Assembly: GCA_904063045.1 (NCBI GenBank)
Contig: CAJFCJ010000033.1
Location: 1-64,000 of the forward strand
Direction of reading: 5' to 3'
Length of the DNA: 64,000 bases
Source: Dimorphilus gyrociliatus
Lineage: Eukaryota > Annelida > Polychaeta > Dinophilidae
Shown here: in pieces, positions 17,679-38,367 of the stretch
Position numbering within the stretch: the stretch's first letter is position 1
Layout of the letters: each line of letters starts with the position of its first letter
Program-made: the position numbers and the translations under genes
The notes under the pieces: model-generated
What the model saw: only the letters and a program-made list of their open reading frames with translations
Database searches by the model: none
What the model was told of the DNA's origin: nothing

Positions 17679-18193
17679 TTTTAATTAAAAAACCCAACTG
17701 TCGGGCCTGTTTAACAACGTATTCTGAATTCAAGCAAGATACGATTTTATTCTATTATTAGTTATTTTATCGTGGGGAGACTTTTTTGTGAAATGTTCAG
17801 TTGTAACTGATAACACGCGATAAATTAAATGTTATAGGAAATGACTTATATACAGTATTATACTGTAAATTTACGAGAAACGTAAAACCTTTTGCGGCGA
17901 GAATAACTCTGAAAGTAAAATAAGATAATCTTTTTACCGTTTATACAAATCCGTATCAGATCTAAATGACCCATTCGAGAATAAATTGAATAATAGTTAT
18001 AATACTATTCTAAATTTAGTTGTTTAATAGTATTGTGCTTTTTGAAGCCAGAGTATATACCGAAACTTACCTGTATTAATAATGGATAGATTAGTAGGGA
18101 ATCTAGTTTACAAAATATTTTACAAGGGAGGAGTTATGCTAAACTCGACAATGGATTATGTTCATTTATGTTTATTTCATTGCGAGTCTAGAA

Positions 18194-18201
18194 TATAAAA
18201 G
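18194..18201 (+). promoter_or_regulatory. TATA box of ZNF-D
   Basis: TATAAAAG 27-34 bases upstream of the ATG at 18228, which would give a very short 5' leader. This is the main evidence that ZNF-D has its own promoter and is not just the 3' half of ZNF-C. Confidence 0.5.
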
Positions 18202-18227
18202 TACACAGTAAATCACTCGCTGGCAAA

Positions 18228-24674
<6,447 letters not shown>

Positions 24675-25092
24675 GAAAAATGTGTTATACGTATTAGTAG
24701 TTTTAGATTTTTATTTTATTTAAAACTGACCATATTCATAGCTGCATATAACTTAAAAATTCTAACGTTTTGCATTTTCGTTAAATTAGAAAAATTGTCA
24801 GTTTTACGGAATATGCAGAATGATAATACAATATTATATATACTTTTTTTAAATTTTCATATTTTTTCTTTCACTTATTTAACTAATCAAATTATAACCA
24901 AAACCATTTCAGAAAAGTAACCTTTGTCTTCTTTTTTCTTCTAATTCTGCTTTGGAAAATTTTTGTTTGTGTTTTTTTTTTCTTTTGGTTTTCAATTTGT
25001 TTCATCGTTCAAAGTTTCTTTTTGAACGATTCCGTAAACGGGGTAATAGGATCGAATAAGCCTGATTCATTGTTCTTTTCTTTTTTTTTTAA

Positions 25093-25296
<204 letters not shown>

Positions 25297-25673
25297 ATAT
25301 GTATTTCTTAGAATTGACATTTTTTTTACAACGAGAAAAATATTCTTCTCCGTTGTTGAACTACGGAAAACATTCGTTTAATTTGCAAAAAGTTATTAAT
25401 TAACTGAGAGAAAACGTTTAAGTAAAATAAGAATTAAGTTTATTTTATAGCAATTTTAACCCTAAAGGAAGCATTTTTTCTCTCAAGCATAATTGTATCT
25501 TTTTTGTTGCTATTCAAAACATTTATAGAAAAATTATTTAATCTAGAAAGTTTGTCGAATTTTTGATTTCAAAGGAAATATTTATTTTAAATACACTAAG
25601 TTTTAAAAAAAAAAATGAAGAAGCGCTTGACAATAAGAAAATTTACCAGAGGAAAGATGCCGATTTTATTTGA

Positions 25674-25780
25674 TGAAGAGAGACAGAGACAGAGACAGAG
25701 ACAGAGACAGAGACAGAGACAGAGACAGAGACAGAGATAGAGATAGAGACAGAGACAGAGACAGAGATAGAGATAGAGAG
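25674..25780. repeat. (GAGACA)n/(GAGATA)n microsatellite
   Basis: Hexanucleotide repeat between the second and third alternative last exons. Minus-strand Ser/Leu frames here are artefacts of the repeat. Confidence 0.95.
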
Positions 25781-26060
25781 TAAGAGAAGGGAGGGGAAGG
25801 GGTGGAGAGAGGCGATGGGTTGACATAAAAAAGAAACTTTAACAAATTTGAACACTTTTCATTAAGAAGGACCATATCAGATAGCAAAAAAAATCATAAT
25901 AAAAGAAACAGGTGGGAGATTTCCTTTTTTACGATATAAATTTGATTTTCAACAATTTTGATGAGAAACAATTCACTTTTTTATTTTAGTTGAATTTTCT
26001 TATTTTACATTATAAATGAAATATTCGATTTATTTGTTGCTTTTTCCTCCTCTATCGCAG

Positions 26061-26152
26061 TTGAGAAGCCGTTCAAGTGCCCCTACTGTCACAGATCATT
26101 CTATCTATCGTTCAATTTACAGAGACATAAGACACGGCTTCATGTTAGGTGA
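26061..26152 (+). other. ZNF-D alternative terminal exon 3
   Basis: Acceptor tatcgcag, phase 1, finger C-x2-C-x12-H-x4-H (KCPYCHRSFYLSFNLQRH), then TGA immediately after the finger (26150-26152). A possible AATAAA lies at 26530-26535. Confidence 0.65.
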
Positions 26153-27172
26153 GAAATTCGTTATAAGGATTTAATTTAAATGCACATATTTTAGTATTAT
26201 ACTGTGTTTATACTATAAAATATATATAGGTAATAGTCTATAAAAAAAGGCATATTCTTTTTGACATATAAAAATGATATTCTCTTTTTTTTCTTTATAT
26301 AGAAATTTTGTGATGAAGTTTTAGTTAGGCGAGTTTACGGGAAACAAGCCTTTTCCCTTTTTCTGTTATACATATAGATATCTCTCTCTTTGAGATAATA
26401 ATTTAAATGAAAAAAGGGAAAGGATGGGTGAGAGCCATCATCTCCTCTTGTTTTGATGTAGTCAAAAATTTTGTTGATGATAACATGTCTTTGTCTTTGT
26501 TTCCGTTTATGTTGACGTCGTCTACATAGAATAAATGATTGCGAATGAAATATAAACAAAAAAATTTAATGAGAAATTTTTTATTCTATTGCGTTATGAG
26601 CAATTCGAGAGTGCAAAAGGGAAGTCTACAGGCTGTGCCAGATTCTGAAAGGCATCGCAAAAGTTATTGGATATCCGTAAGATAAGCTTGAGGGTAAAAT
26701 TTTGTTTCCGATTCTGTAAGAAAAGTTCCCGCTTTTCTAGACAACGGAGGCTAGACGCCGGTCAACGAAATAATGAATCTATTGCCACAAGTGTGATTCG
26801 TTTTTTTTAGCGCTTCGATTATCAAAAAATTTTCAAAAATACAAATAATACTCTAGATATTTTTTTATAACAGGAATACTAAATATACAAAGTAATACAC
26901 CTTTCGTTCATATTTCGATTAGATTAATAAAGTATTAAATATAAACAACAAATAAACTTATTAATTGAATCAATTAGATAAATTCGTAGGTAAAAAGAAA
27001 AAAAATTTCTAAACAAAAACAAATAAACAAGCCATTTTGCAGATTATTTTCAGGTATGTAAGATTTTTTTTTCTTTTTTTCTTGTCAATTTTACAAGTGT
27101 GCAACCGTATGAAATTCATTTCGATTAATCAAAGTTTATGAGTTTTGTAACTAATCAAGAAAATAATTCGCA
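26153..27172. other. convergent intergenic region between ZNF-D and giant receptor 1
   Basis: Contains the 3' UTRs of a plus-strand and a minus-strand gene. A 74-codon minus frame at 26335-26559 has no support. Nothing else seen. Confidence 0.5.
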
Positions 27173-30100
27173 TCATTGCGATCTCAATTCCAAAAATCTG
27201 TTTGATAGTTGCGTATAATTTTGAGCATTTCCTACGGGAGGACCTTGAGGTGCTTGGTTTGGGAAAAGTATATTTCTAAGTTTTGCAGTTGACACTCTTG
27301 GAGCGTGAGGAGTATTTAAATTTTTAGCCAGGAACTTGCTCCATGGCCCATTACCAAATGCTTTATGCAAATTGTGAGCCAACATCAATAGATCCCTTTT
27401 TATGGTTAAAATATCAATTAATACCAAACCGCCAAAAGTTACCGATAGCATTGTTATTGCCACATTTCCATATGTTTTTGCATTAGGCGCTTCTTTTGGC
27501 TTGGGATTCGGATTATTCTCTACAAATTGAATGGAAAAAAATAAGATTTGTCGACAACGTTACAAAAAATTTAACTACCAACCCGTGCAATCTTTCGCTG
27601 TAGGTTTCCATTCTGCAGTTGGACCTGTTGGAAAACATTGGGAAACGAACCAAGTTTGCGATACGTATCCCAAGCTTGTATTCACTTTAAAGTGACTTTC
27701 CAACGGACAAGTAAAATTGACAAACGTCCAAGCAGTTGTATTCGTAGTATTACCCATAAGATCACTTTCCGATAAAATATCTTTACAGTGAACAATTACG
27801 CATTGCGGAACTGCTCCCGACCAAATTCCGTTCTCATCGCATCGAATAGACGCTTCAGTGATAATCTTTTCCGTTGCGTTATTTGTCCCATTGACGAATG
27901 ATCCAACCAGCGACTTTTCATCATCGGCCCCTGGAAGGGAGATTCTATAACCAGTTCGACAAACGTAGACAACCGTATTGTCGTAGTTGACGCTGAGATT
28001 GGATGGAATTCCATGATCCACAGTTGGAACGGATGGACAATAAATTTCTGAAAAAGGAGAGGAGAATTATTGAAGAGATTGCAAATAAAGAGAGAAGAAA
28101 TATATTTTCAGTATATTATTATACCTTCGCAACCTCTTTTAATCCAATATTCATCCAAACTCCACTTTTCGTTTTCCATACACGTAGAATTAATCACTTT
28201 TAGTAGAGGTTCTCCTTTCTTCTCAACCTTTCTTCTAAAATAGAATCCTTTATTACAACGATACGTAGCTACTGTATCCATATTCGTTGAGGTATAAGTA
28301 AGTTTAGCGTTTGCCAACTGAATAGGTATTGGACAAACAACTTCAATACATTCGGGAACAGTATCATTCCAAGAATCATCTCTACGGCATTCAATTGGCC
28401 AGAATTTTGCTGTTGTGTCTTTAAATTTATGCCCTCTCTTACAATTATAAACCCAAACACTACCAAAGTTTGTTACCTTTCCCGAAACTTGGCTTTTTGG
28501 GACTGTCAACGGTCTCTTACATCGTTCAGTTGAACAATTTCCGCTACTTTGCGACCAATCTCCAGATGGAAGGCAAGTTAAAAATCTTTCTTTTGTACCA
28601 TCTGGTAAATATCCACCTTTGCAGTATACGTTCAGCACTACATCAACTTTATATAAACCACTAATGCTTGAATTCATGCTTAAGCCTTTTGGTGCAAAGC
28701 CATGACTGGAGCAGAATGTCTCTCTGCAACCCTCTGGATTAGGAACCGACCATACTGATTCCTTTGTACATTCAATTTCAAGTGAAAGTGTTTTGTTTGG
28801 AAAGGAATAATGATGTAGACAGTCATATTTAATTTTCGTCCCCATAGGAAAAGCTTTGGGACGATTATCCGTTGTATTGCCTACTGTAGGTGGCGGAGGA
28901 CAATTCCAAGGCGAACACGCAGGGAGACCGATAGGGTCCCATGTTTGTTTGCTAGTACAATTTATATATTTCGTTCTATGACCGTCAGGAAATCGCATTC
29001 CGTCATTACATGTTATCTTGGCAAAGCTTTGAGTATCCAACTGAACCACCTTTGCATTGAACACTTGCGGTGTTGGTCCACACCTTCCAGGTAGACAGGA
29101 CGGCCCGCGAGGCTGTAACCAACCAGAAAGTTTACAGTAGGCTCTTGTGCCATCTCTTCCATCGACGTGTAGTGTACCAGGAGGACAAGGGATCCATGTC
29201 GTTTGCATGTATTTCAGAGATTTCTTTGTTCCATTAACTACTGTAGTACACAATACGTCTCTACATTTCCACTCCGAAGGGTCGGGTATCCATTTTTGAT
29301 TATGCGAACAAGTAATTATACGGCTATAGTCTAATTCCCCAAAATGCATACCTAACGGACAACGATACTCTAAAAGTGAACCTATCAAGTTCACTTTTGG
29401 AGAAATTATATCCGCTTTGGGTACTTTAAAAGGGGTTGGACATGTTGTAGGAACGCATTTCGGAAGTTCCTTATCCCATTTACCGCCTTCCAAACATTTT
29501 ATTGTTCTACTATTTTCTGCAGGATTGTCCTTTAGATGGTAATCCTTCCAGCAATAAAATGAAACATATCCATTAACTGGAGTATACCCTTCGTAACCAA
29601 CTCTATTAGCATTTTCAACATTAGGCAACCCCTGACAAATTCCATTTTCTAATTCAATAGGATCTACGTCACCTGGTGGCTTTTGAGTAATTGTTGTTGG
29701 AATCTTGATACAGATGGGACGGGAGCCTGTCCAAGATTTATCAGCTTGGCACTTTCGTTTTAGAGTACCAACATCTAGAATATAGCCACTAACACACGAG
29801 TAGACAATCTCCTCATTATAAGTACTTGCTTCGACAATTACTTGAGCGTTATCAACATCACCAAGATCTGTACAAGTTACAGCTTCGCAAACCAGAGGAA
29901 ATCCGTCCCATGTTGTGTCAGCTTGGCAAGTTATTTCTTTATTTCCGTCGGCTTCTTCGTATCCCTCTAGACACTTGAATATCAGTTTTGATTTGTATTT
30001 CATTTCGGTTCCTATCTTAATGGCGTTGGTTGGTTCGCCAGGAGAATCGCACGATAGTGGACTGCATACGGGAAGGGTTCCAGACCATTGACCGTTCGCT

Positions 30101-33100
30101 TGACAAATTCTACTCTCGCTAGCTCCAATTACAGTTGAATAGCCAGCTTCGCAAACGTATTTGATTGTATCGGTGAATTTCGTTGAATTTGCTATAAGAT
30201 TCCCGTGAGGTATTTCCTCTGGCGTGGTGCAATTAATTCTATCACAGAACGGCTTTATACCCTTCCAAGTTTTATCGTGTTGACATACTAATTTAGTTCC
30301 GCCTCTAGCAACGTAGCCACCTCTACATTCGTAGCTTACTATATCCTCGAACAAGTATCCTCCAATTTGTTCTGCATTGTCAATGTCTCCAGGATTACCG
30401 CAAGAGATCTTTTTGCAGGAGGGTTTAGTTTCATTCCATTTTCCGTCAGCACCGCAATAGATATCCGCCGGTCCTTCCGATAAGTAATAGCCGGAAAGGC
30501 AGCTATATTTAACAATATCTGTGTAGAGGAAGGAGTTTGCAGTTATATTTGAATTTGAAACCGATGGTGGATTTCCACAAGATACTCCTGCAAAGGAAAA
30601 TGACGACAAAAATGAAACGATCTAGTTTTTTATTGAACAAAATTAAAACAAACTTCGACAGGTTGGTGAAGTACCGTTCCATTGGAGGGTACTACCAATA
30701 ACAATGCATGTTCTTTCCATATTACCAGTATTATATTCGTGTCCTATATTGCAGGTATAAACTATCGTATCATTATAGTAAAAATTTCCCGTATATGTAG
30801 CGTTGTTCACACTAGGTGGCTTGCTGCACTTATCGGCTACGCAAGTAGGTCCATTGTCACTCCATTTTCCATCAGATTGACAAGTGATTTTTAAACTTCC
30901 ATTTGAACTTATATAACCAGGAAAGCATGAATAATTTGCGATATCTTGATAAAGGGTGGTAGCGAGATTTCTAACACCATTACTTACCGGGGTAGGTTCA
31001 CCACAGTTTATTTTCTCGCATTTTGGAAGTTCACCAAGCCAAGTTGCATTATCGAGGCAAGTCATGTATTTATTTCCACTAACCATTTTATATCCAGTAT
31101 TACATTTCCAAGAAATAGAATGGTTAAAGTCGTACCTGTCCCAATTGCTCTCTCCATTTTCTATAGTCATTACTACGCAGTTGATCTTGAGACATAGCGG
31201 CGGTTTTCCAGACCAAGTACCATCAGATTGGCACATTCTCACCATGGATCCAGTTGTTAAATTATACATTTGAGTACATTCATAAGTTACGTTTTCGCCA
31301 ACTTTACTGCTATTAAATATAATATTTGTCTGGTTTACACTAGCAAGTACAGGGCAATGAGTTGCTTCACAAAATGGAGGAGTGCTCCAACTTCCATTGA
31401 CTAAGCATGTCGATTTATTGTGTGCTTGAATTTTAAAATATTGATCGCAGCTGTAAAATATTACATCCTTGTATTTTGTTGGCCCAGGTGTAAATGAGCC
31501 ATTCAATATATTCGGTGGAGTATTACAATCGACGAGAGAACAATTCGGTTGGATACCACTCCAAGTGCCATTTTCAAGACATTTTCTTTCTGCATTTCCG
31601 AATAGAATTGCAAAACCAGCAATGCATGTGTATTGGATAAGATGATCAACTTTAAAAGGCGGATTATTGGGACTCCTTGTGGCGTTAAAGATTGTTCCAG
31701 GATCCTCACAGGTCTCCCTTTTGCAGACAGGTAACGCTGTCCAGTTTCCATCGTCTTGGCACTCTACATAATCAAAACTTTCTATTTTGAAGTGGTTATT
31801 ACAATAATAATAGGCTTTAGCATTGTAATAATTTCTAGACATTGTATCATTAACTGTTCCATCTAATACTATTGGATAATCTCCACAGGAGACGTCTAAG
31901 GACAAAAGAAAAAAGTGAAAAAATGATTAAATTATAAATCAACAACGCAAATTACATTGGCAAACTGGAGCTGTTCCGCTAAAACTTCCATTATTTTGGC
32001 AAGTTCTAAGATAATCACCACTCTTCCTAGCATTACCTTCGGAACAGTTATACATAATACTTGTACCAACTTTAAAATTATCAAGAACTGTCATTGTTGC
32101 ATTTGTAATATTGCTTGGACTGGGACAGCTTACTCCTAAAAATTTTGAAAAAAAGAAATAATCAATTCTTCAACAAATATATTTTAAGGAAAAAAAATGT
32201 ACTTTTGCATGTTGGAAGATTTGACCAAGTTCCGTTGTCTTGACAAATGGCGCTTGGAGAGCCAACCAGTGTGAAGTGATTATTACATGTATAAGCGATA
32301 TTCGCATTGTATGTAGTATCCGAGCTTATGACATCACCGTTAAGCGGCTTTGTTGGTGTTAAACAATCGACAGTATTACAATCTGGTAAATCGTCAGGTT
32401 CCCACCTTCTTGATCCCTTGCGATCGCCACAAGTAAAATTTAATTGTTTCGAGCGATTAGAAGCTTCAAATCCAACTTTACACGTATACGTTGTCTTCAT
32501 GAGATATGCATATCCCTCTATACTTGTACGGTCCGAGTTTGTTTTAGCCAGTGGCGGTTCTGAACATTCGAAATCTTCATAAAGAAAAATTATTGAATTA
32601 AATAAATGCTTCGTAACAAGTACTTTACTGTATAATTACATAGACAAGCATAAAGATGTGGACTATTGCAATCAGCAGATTGGTATATGTTATTTGAAAA
32701 AATAACGCACTCTTCAGGGTCACTTGATAATACGCCAGGAATCGCATTTCCAGTTGGAAACGTAAAAGACATACCATTTTTTTTGTAACCATTTACAATA
32801 AGTCTGAAATAAGGTGAAAATTTACAATTTTTGAATTAAGAACTAACAATCTATTTAGTATACTAACGAAGATGAGCTGTCTTTCGTATATTGTATAAAA
32901 TATGACCCAGCAAATTTCGATAAATCTTCAGCCATCAGCTCGGAATTTTTCGCTTCGCAATCCAGTCTAGCCTCTTCATATTTCTTTTTGACGTTTGAAT
33001 GATCAAAAGAGAAATAGACGCAGTACTTTTGCGTAAAATTTGAAACAATTTTAAAATTGCTTGGGCAATGAACTGAAATTAGAAGAAAAAAAAGGGATAG

Positions 33101-36100
33101 AGATCGACGGAATTTTTAGATTATTCATATAGTTACATGAGCAATCGTGTTGAACAAGACTCCAATTACCAAAAATTAAACAACGAGTATCGGCTATTGA
33201 TGTAGGAGCGAAGTGAAGTTGATCAGTATTCGTTATATAACTATTTGCATCGCACTGTAATGTTGCCAATGAGGCAAACTTTGCATTAGATATATCACCC
33301 CAACTTCCATTATTAACGGCATCAATTGAGTTCGGGCAAGTTATCTCTGAAATTGTTCAATAGATAAAAAGAAAACCCATAATATCTTAATTTTGAAAAT
33401 AAACAACATTCTACCTTCATTACAAGTTTCTCCTGTATAAGAAGGAGCGCAATAGCATTTTTTAGAGCCAGGTGTTTTGTAGGGTATGCATGTTCCGCCA
33501 TTTTCACAAGTTGATGGACTACATGAGCTGCTCGTATCTTTGATTAGTGAAATGAATACCATTAGTATTTAATTGGGAAAGATCAATCGGAGTACCTGAC
33601 AGGCATACTAGATCTCCAAGTGTCAATTGAAAAGACTTGTCCGCACTCCATGAAATAGTCTTAACAGGAACTCGATCTGATCCAAGAATTACTCCCTCAT
33701 CTGAACCGTCAGTATAGCTGCAGCCACATTGATGATGAAGGGGACCTGTACGTAACGTAAAAAGGATGAATTAGAAGAGTTCATCTCTGCACAAAAACGA
33801 AACTCTACCCCTATAATCACAAATATGATCAGTTTCAGAATCGTTTAATAAATAAGTCGCTCCAACCAAAGGTTCAAAGATGATTTGAGAAACAGGATTT
33901 TCATTCAAGCATGATGAAATTGTTAACTTTTGTTCACAGTACGAATGTAGTGACCTCAATAAATGCAGTTCATCATCTTTTACTCTGAAAATTAGAAAAT
34001 GAACGTGTTAAAAAGCCTAGATAATTATAATCTTTTCTTCTTCCATCAATTCTCAACTTACGAATAATCAATAGAGGAATTAGAAGCAACATTTTTACTT
34101 AACAAAAGAATCGTTCTTGGATCTTCATAATCCATATCACACTGCACTTTAAAAGGATGTAAAGGACCGTCAGGTCCGTCTACATCTATTTTTTTTTCCC
34201 CACTCGTAGGGTCAGATACTTTGTAGCCATTACAAGTTTTCTCATAGCTATTTTCTAGAAAATTTTATATGTAAGAATTAAAAAGTGTAAGGGAAAGAAA
34301 ATTGACAAACCATCACAATCGGGCGCTGTATCAGCCCATTCCCATCCATTTAGGTTACAAACTTGCTTATATCTTTTTCCATCTGCAGATTTGTCGTAAC
34401 CTGGCTTACAAACGTATTCAGCTACGTCTCCTAAATATATTGTCCCAGAAATAGCTGAACGTATGCTATTTTTAATAGTCGGAGGATTTAAGCAGTCGTG
34501 TAATGTACAATCTGAAGGAGTAACATTCCAGTTTCCTTCCGAAGAGCATCCAAGATGTTGGTAGACTGACGTTCTGTTTACCGAGTGTCTTCGGTCACAC
34601 AACAAGCTAACGCTACCTCCTGGAAACCAGTTGGACGGATGAATACTTGTAAGATCAACGTTTTTCAAAGATTGTATAGTAGAACACTTTTTAGCTTGGC
34701 ACAGAAAAGGAACAAGAGTAGCACAATCGGCTACATGCCATCGTAACGGTTTTGATTCATTGCATAGAGAGGCATGAATACACTTTCCTTCAGGAAGGTG
34801 ATCAGCAATCAGATAAGCGTCCTGACTTGAACTTTTGACAGCATCTTCATTCGACCACTTAAGGATACCGGTATCATTTTTAACGCCTATTAGAGTTGTT
34901 GTAGGCCCTAATTGAATTTGGTCACGCAACCAATTGGCCGTTTCGTTAGTATCTAAATCACTTATACGAGCGGCCAATTTTGAACAGATATACGCAGCGT
35001 CATCTTTGGTTCCGACAATATTGGCCATTTGAGAAGGCCAGTAGCACTCCAATTTATGTGGCAAAAAATCGGATGGACACCATACTTTAAAATAGAAAAC
35101 AATTAAAAATTTGTACTTAAACAATAAAGAAATAAAGATCTACTAACAATTGCAGGTCAAACTACCATTTCCAGTCCATTCGCCATTTAAGCCGCAATGT
35201 CTCACGTACATATTAAAAGTATTATTGAGTATGTATCCTTCATCACTGCAGTTATAAATAGCCTTTGCACCATATATTAACTTACCGTCTACCATTTCTT
35301 CGGCAACTACGACTCCGTTGTTGTCTTCATTTAGAGTCGGACAAGTTTTCTCTACAAATCATCGTATTGAATTTCCTTTATTTATAGTTCTTAAGTACAA
35401 CCTACCTGTTTGGCAATTGTCACCTTCATAGCCAGGTTTACAAATACATTCTCTGTGACTCTCGTTATATGGTTTACAGAATCCATTTTGACATGGATTT
35501 GCACTGCATATATCAGCGCCAAGAAACGATTCTGGCAGACAGGATAGGTATTCTACTTGAATTGTTAAAGGTTTTCCCGGCACTTTTTTGTATCTCAGTT
35601 CGTAAATAGCTAGTTTATCTTTGTCAATAATATATCCATCTTCTACTATGGCCGAAGTTGTTTCGCTATTGCATTTACATGGGTTGGACGGATCATTGTT
35701 AGTGCATATATTCTCAGTCCCGTAAACTAAATCCCTAGACGTGGAATACGTAATGACACCATATTTTTCATATGCCCATTTGAAATCATCATAGATTTCG
35801 GCTCCATTTGAACAGGTGAATTTTATCTTTATTGAACAGAATACGGATTGGTTGACGAGTTTCCTGACAGAAATAAGACAATGTATATGAATAGCACATT
35901 AAAATAACTTTTGCTTCTTGGAATGTTGTTTATTTACGAACTATTGAATAATATTTGATAAAATTATTTTGAATAGACTGAGTGATAATAGAAGTATCGA
36001 ACGTGTTTAAAATAAAACTACGTATATATCATAATAGGCCATTTTAAAGAAAACAAAAGAAATATTATTAATCTATTTGAAAAAAAACTTATAGAAAAAT

Positions 36101-37372
36101 AATGAAATTTTGTTGAAATATATTGTTTTTTTTATCAATTTTATGGCGCTAATTTATCGATTAATGCTTTTGTACAAACTTGTAGATTATTTGATTTTCA
36201 AGGCGATAGACTTAGAATCAAAGCTTACTCGATAAGTTCAAAATTAACATTATCCCCATAGGTAAACGATTGCTTGCAATCAGAGCCTGTACATTCTTCT
36301 TTTGTTGAGATATCAAGTTGCAGCCATGAAAGATTGTTTGATTCGGTGCAGTTTACCTTAAAAGTTTCGCTATTATCGATAGTTACATTATCGGCGGCTG
36401 GATTAGTCGAGCAGGGGTTGGACACTGAAGGGAAAAAAGGAAAAGGTAAAAAAAGTTATAAGAAAAAAGAAGGGATAAAAGTAGAAAAGATGAAATCAAC
36501 AACTTAAGCATTTGCCAGTTAAGAAATACTTCAATAGTGGTCAATTATTGTTGATTAACAAATATGAATACGTAGTATAGATGTATATAAAATGCATATA
36601 CTTTTTTATAAATATTTAAATACCACCGGTACAAATATTTGACGAGAATTAAAAGTCTATTTTGAACACATAGCTTTACTGAATCAATGCGATAAAAAGG
36701 AATTACTCAGGAATAATTTATGGCATCTTTTTTCGGACGTATTGACATATTGACTAGGCAATTAGACGTTCAGAATGTGGAAGACGTCTAAATTTACATA
36801 ATTACCAGTAATTTATTAGAAGAAAAAAAATTATAAATTTTATTGATTGTTAAAAAGAGAAAAATTTCTTCTTTTTATCCTTAATAATATCTTAATCTTA
36901 ATTCTTGATAATTTATAGTTCTTCCTAATTTTTTTCACTTCTGAAAAGAAATAGATAAATTCATATTCTGTATTTTATATCATTTTTATTCTCAATTATA
37001 TTTGATATTCTTTTATGAAAGCTTTTTCCTTCATTTTTATTAAATAAAAAATAATTGCCAGTCATGTTTCCAACGCAATAAATGAACAAATATATTTACT
37101 CATTTATTCATTTAACAAATACCTAAAAAAAGGTACAAATCGTTAAATATTCAAATAAAGATGGAGATCAAAGTCTATTCGAACATTCCAAAATAAATGT
37201 TCTTTTTGTTTTTTTTTTAAATATTTAACCGCGGAGCTGTTTTGTTCTTTTAAGAACATTTTGCGAAAATTTAATAAGAAAGACAAAAGAATAAGGCCGA
37301 AATTAACTTACCTGCTTGAGAAGAAGGTCGAAAAAAAGTAAATAAAAAAAACGTTAGAGTAAACTTGAACAT
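27173..37372 (-). CDS. giant receptor 1: sushi/EGF/C-type-lectin transmembrane protein
   Basis: Type I membrane protein, extracellular part about 29 sushi (CCP) domains. From the start: signal peptide (MFKFTLTFFLFTFF, 37372, donor gtaagt); Cys-rich module like the fibrinogen-like region of contactin-associated proteins (CKCNSETTSAIVEDGYIIDK, about 35640-35700); EGF (ICSANPCQNGFC, about 35410-35510); CCP; C-type lectin domain (about 34690-35083); two CCPs; second fibrinogen-like part (DGPDGPLHPFKVQCDM, about 34140-34190; GVILGSDRVPV, about 33660-33700); second EGF (about 33416-33530); CCP; second lectin domain (about 32600-33070); ten CCPs to 30643; thirteen in the exon ending near 28125; two in 27585-28050; last exon 27173-27520 with membrane span (VTFGGLVLIDIL) and a tail of about 75 residues. 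The classic lectin EPN or QPD sugar motif is not visible. Role in recognition or adhesion is inference. Exon edges in the first third are approximate. Confidence 0.8.
27600..28013 (-). repeat. gene-conversion tract, near-identical to 38970-39383
   Basis: 414 bases with a single difference (near 27986/39356) and no indel against giant receptor 2 (offset 11370). The tract fits inside one exon coding for the last two CCP domains; the introns and neighbouring exons are strongly diverged. Confidence 0.9.
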
Positions 37373-38367
37373 GTTTGCAAGCTTCGCGTCAACTGACAAG
37401 CGAATGACTTTGAAAGAACAATGAATTAATGATAAACTCGTCACCATGTTCATAGTCGATAATTCGTTATGCGTACAAAAGCCGGTTTTGTTACCGCTTG
37501 TTTTAATTAAATGCTATTTGTAAATCAATTTTAAAAAAAGTGAAAGCATAGAATATTCGAACGGAAACCCTTTTTCCAAAAAAGAATGTGCTCATTAAAT
37601 ATTCGATCGGAAGTATTTTTCTTATGCGAATTGTATATAGCTATTTATATGTATTAGTTTTATAACAAAAACAAAAAAACATTATGTATTCCTTTTTCTC
37701 GTTAGTCTCTTTGTTCATATTTCTAATCTCCAAAAGAGAAGCAGAGGATTAAAAATTATCATTATAGAATGGTATACATTAGCCATTATTACCTCTGTAT
37801 TAAAAATTAAAAATCATTGCCAACCTATATGATTTGATAAATTATTGAAAATTTAAAGTTATATTTCCAAAGAGATTTTTACCGAATGAATGAAGTGAAT
37901 ATATCTTAATGTTCAATATGAAAAGAGTAGAGTAAAAATTTCTACAAAGACTATGAATATTTATTAATCTCGTAATGGTCAGTTTTGTGTATTTAAATAT
38001 TATTTTTTTATATATTTATATATTAATACGTACAGTATGTACTGTAAATAAATTACTTGTCTTAAGCTAAATATTGGATATCAGGAACCGGATATTACCA
38101 TTTTCACTACTGAATTTCGTCTCATGTTGTTTGTTAATAATATTCGTTATTATTAGAAAACCATTGTTTATTTATAATTAACTACAAGTACATATAGAAA
38201 TTCTAAAAGAGAGCAACAGTTAAAGGTAATTTTCTCCCCATTCACATATTGACTCTCTTTTTCTTTCTCTTCCTCCCTCTTTCTCTTTTTTTCATTTATT
38301 ACCTTCCGATAAATATCGATATTTAATATTTAATGAAAAAATGTTTTCTCCCTCTTATTATAATGAA
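37373..38367. other. spacer between giant receptors 1 and 2
   Basis: About 1 kb of AT-rich DNA that must hold the promoter of receptor 1 and the 3' UTR of receptor 2. A longer reading of receptor 1 from an upstream in-frame ATG near 37453 is possible, but it would place 27 residues before the signal peptide. Confidence 0.5.

Noticed and set aside
25596-25887. Minus-strand Leu/Ser-rich frames
   Set aside because: Translation of the GAGACA hexanucleotide repeat in three frames.
28003-31273. Plus-strand frames across the sushi exons
   Set aside because: Shadows of giant receptor 1; they show no domain and overlap conserved CCP codons.
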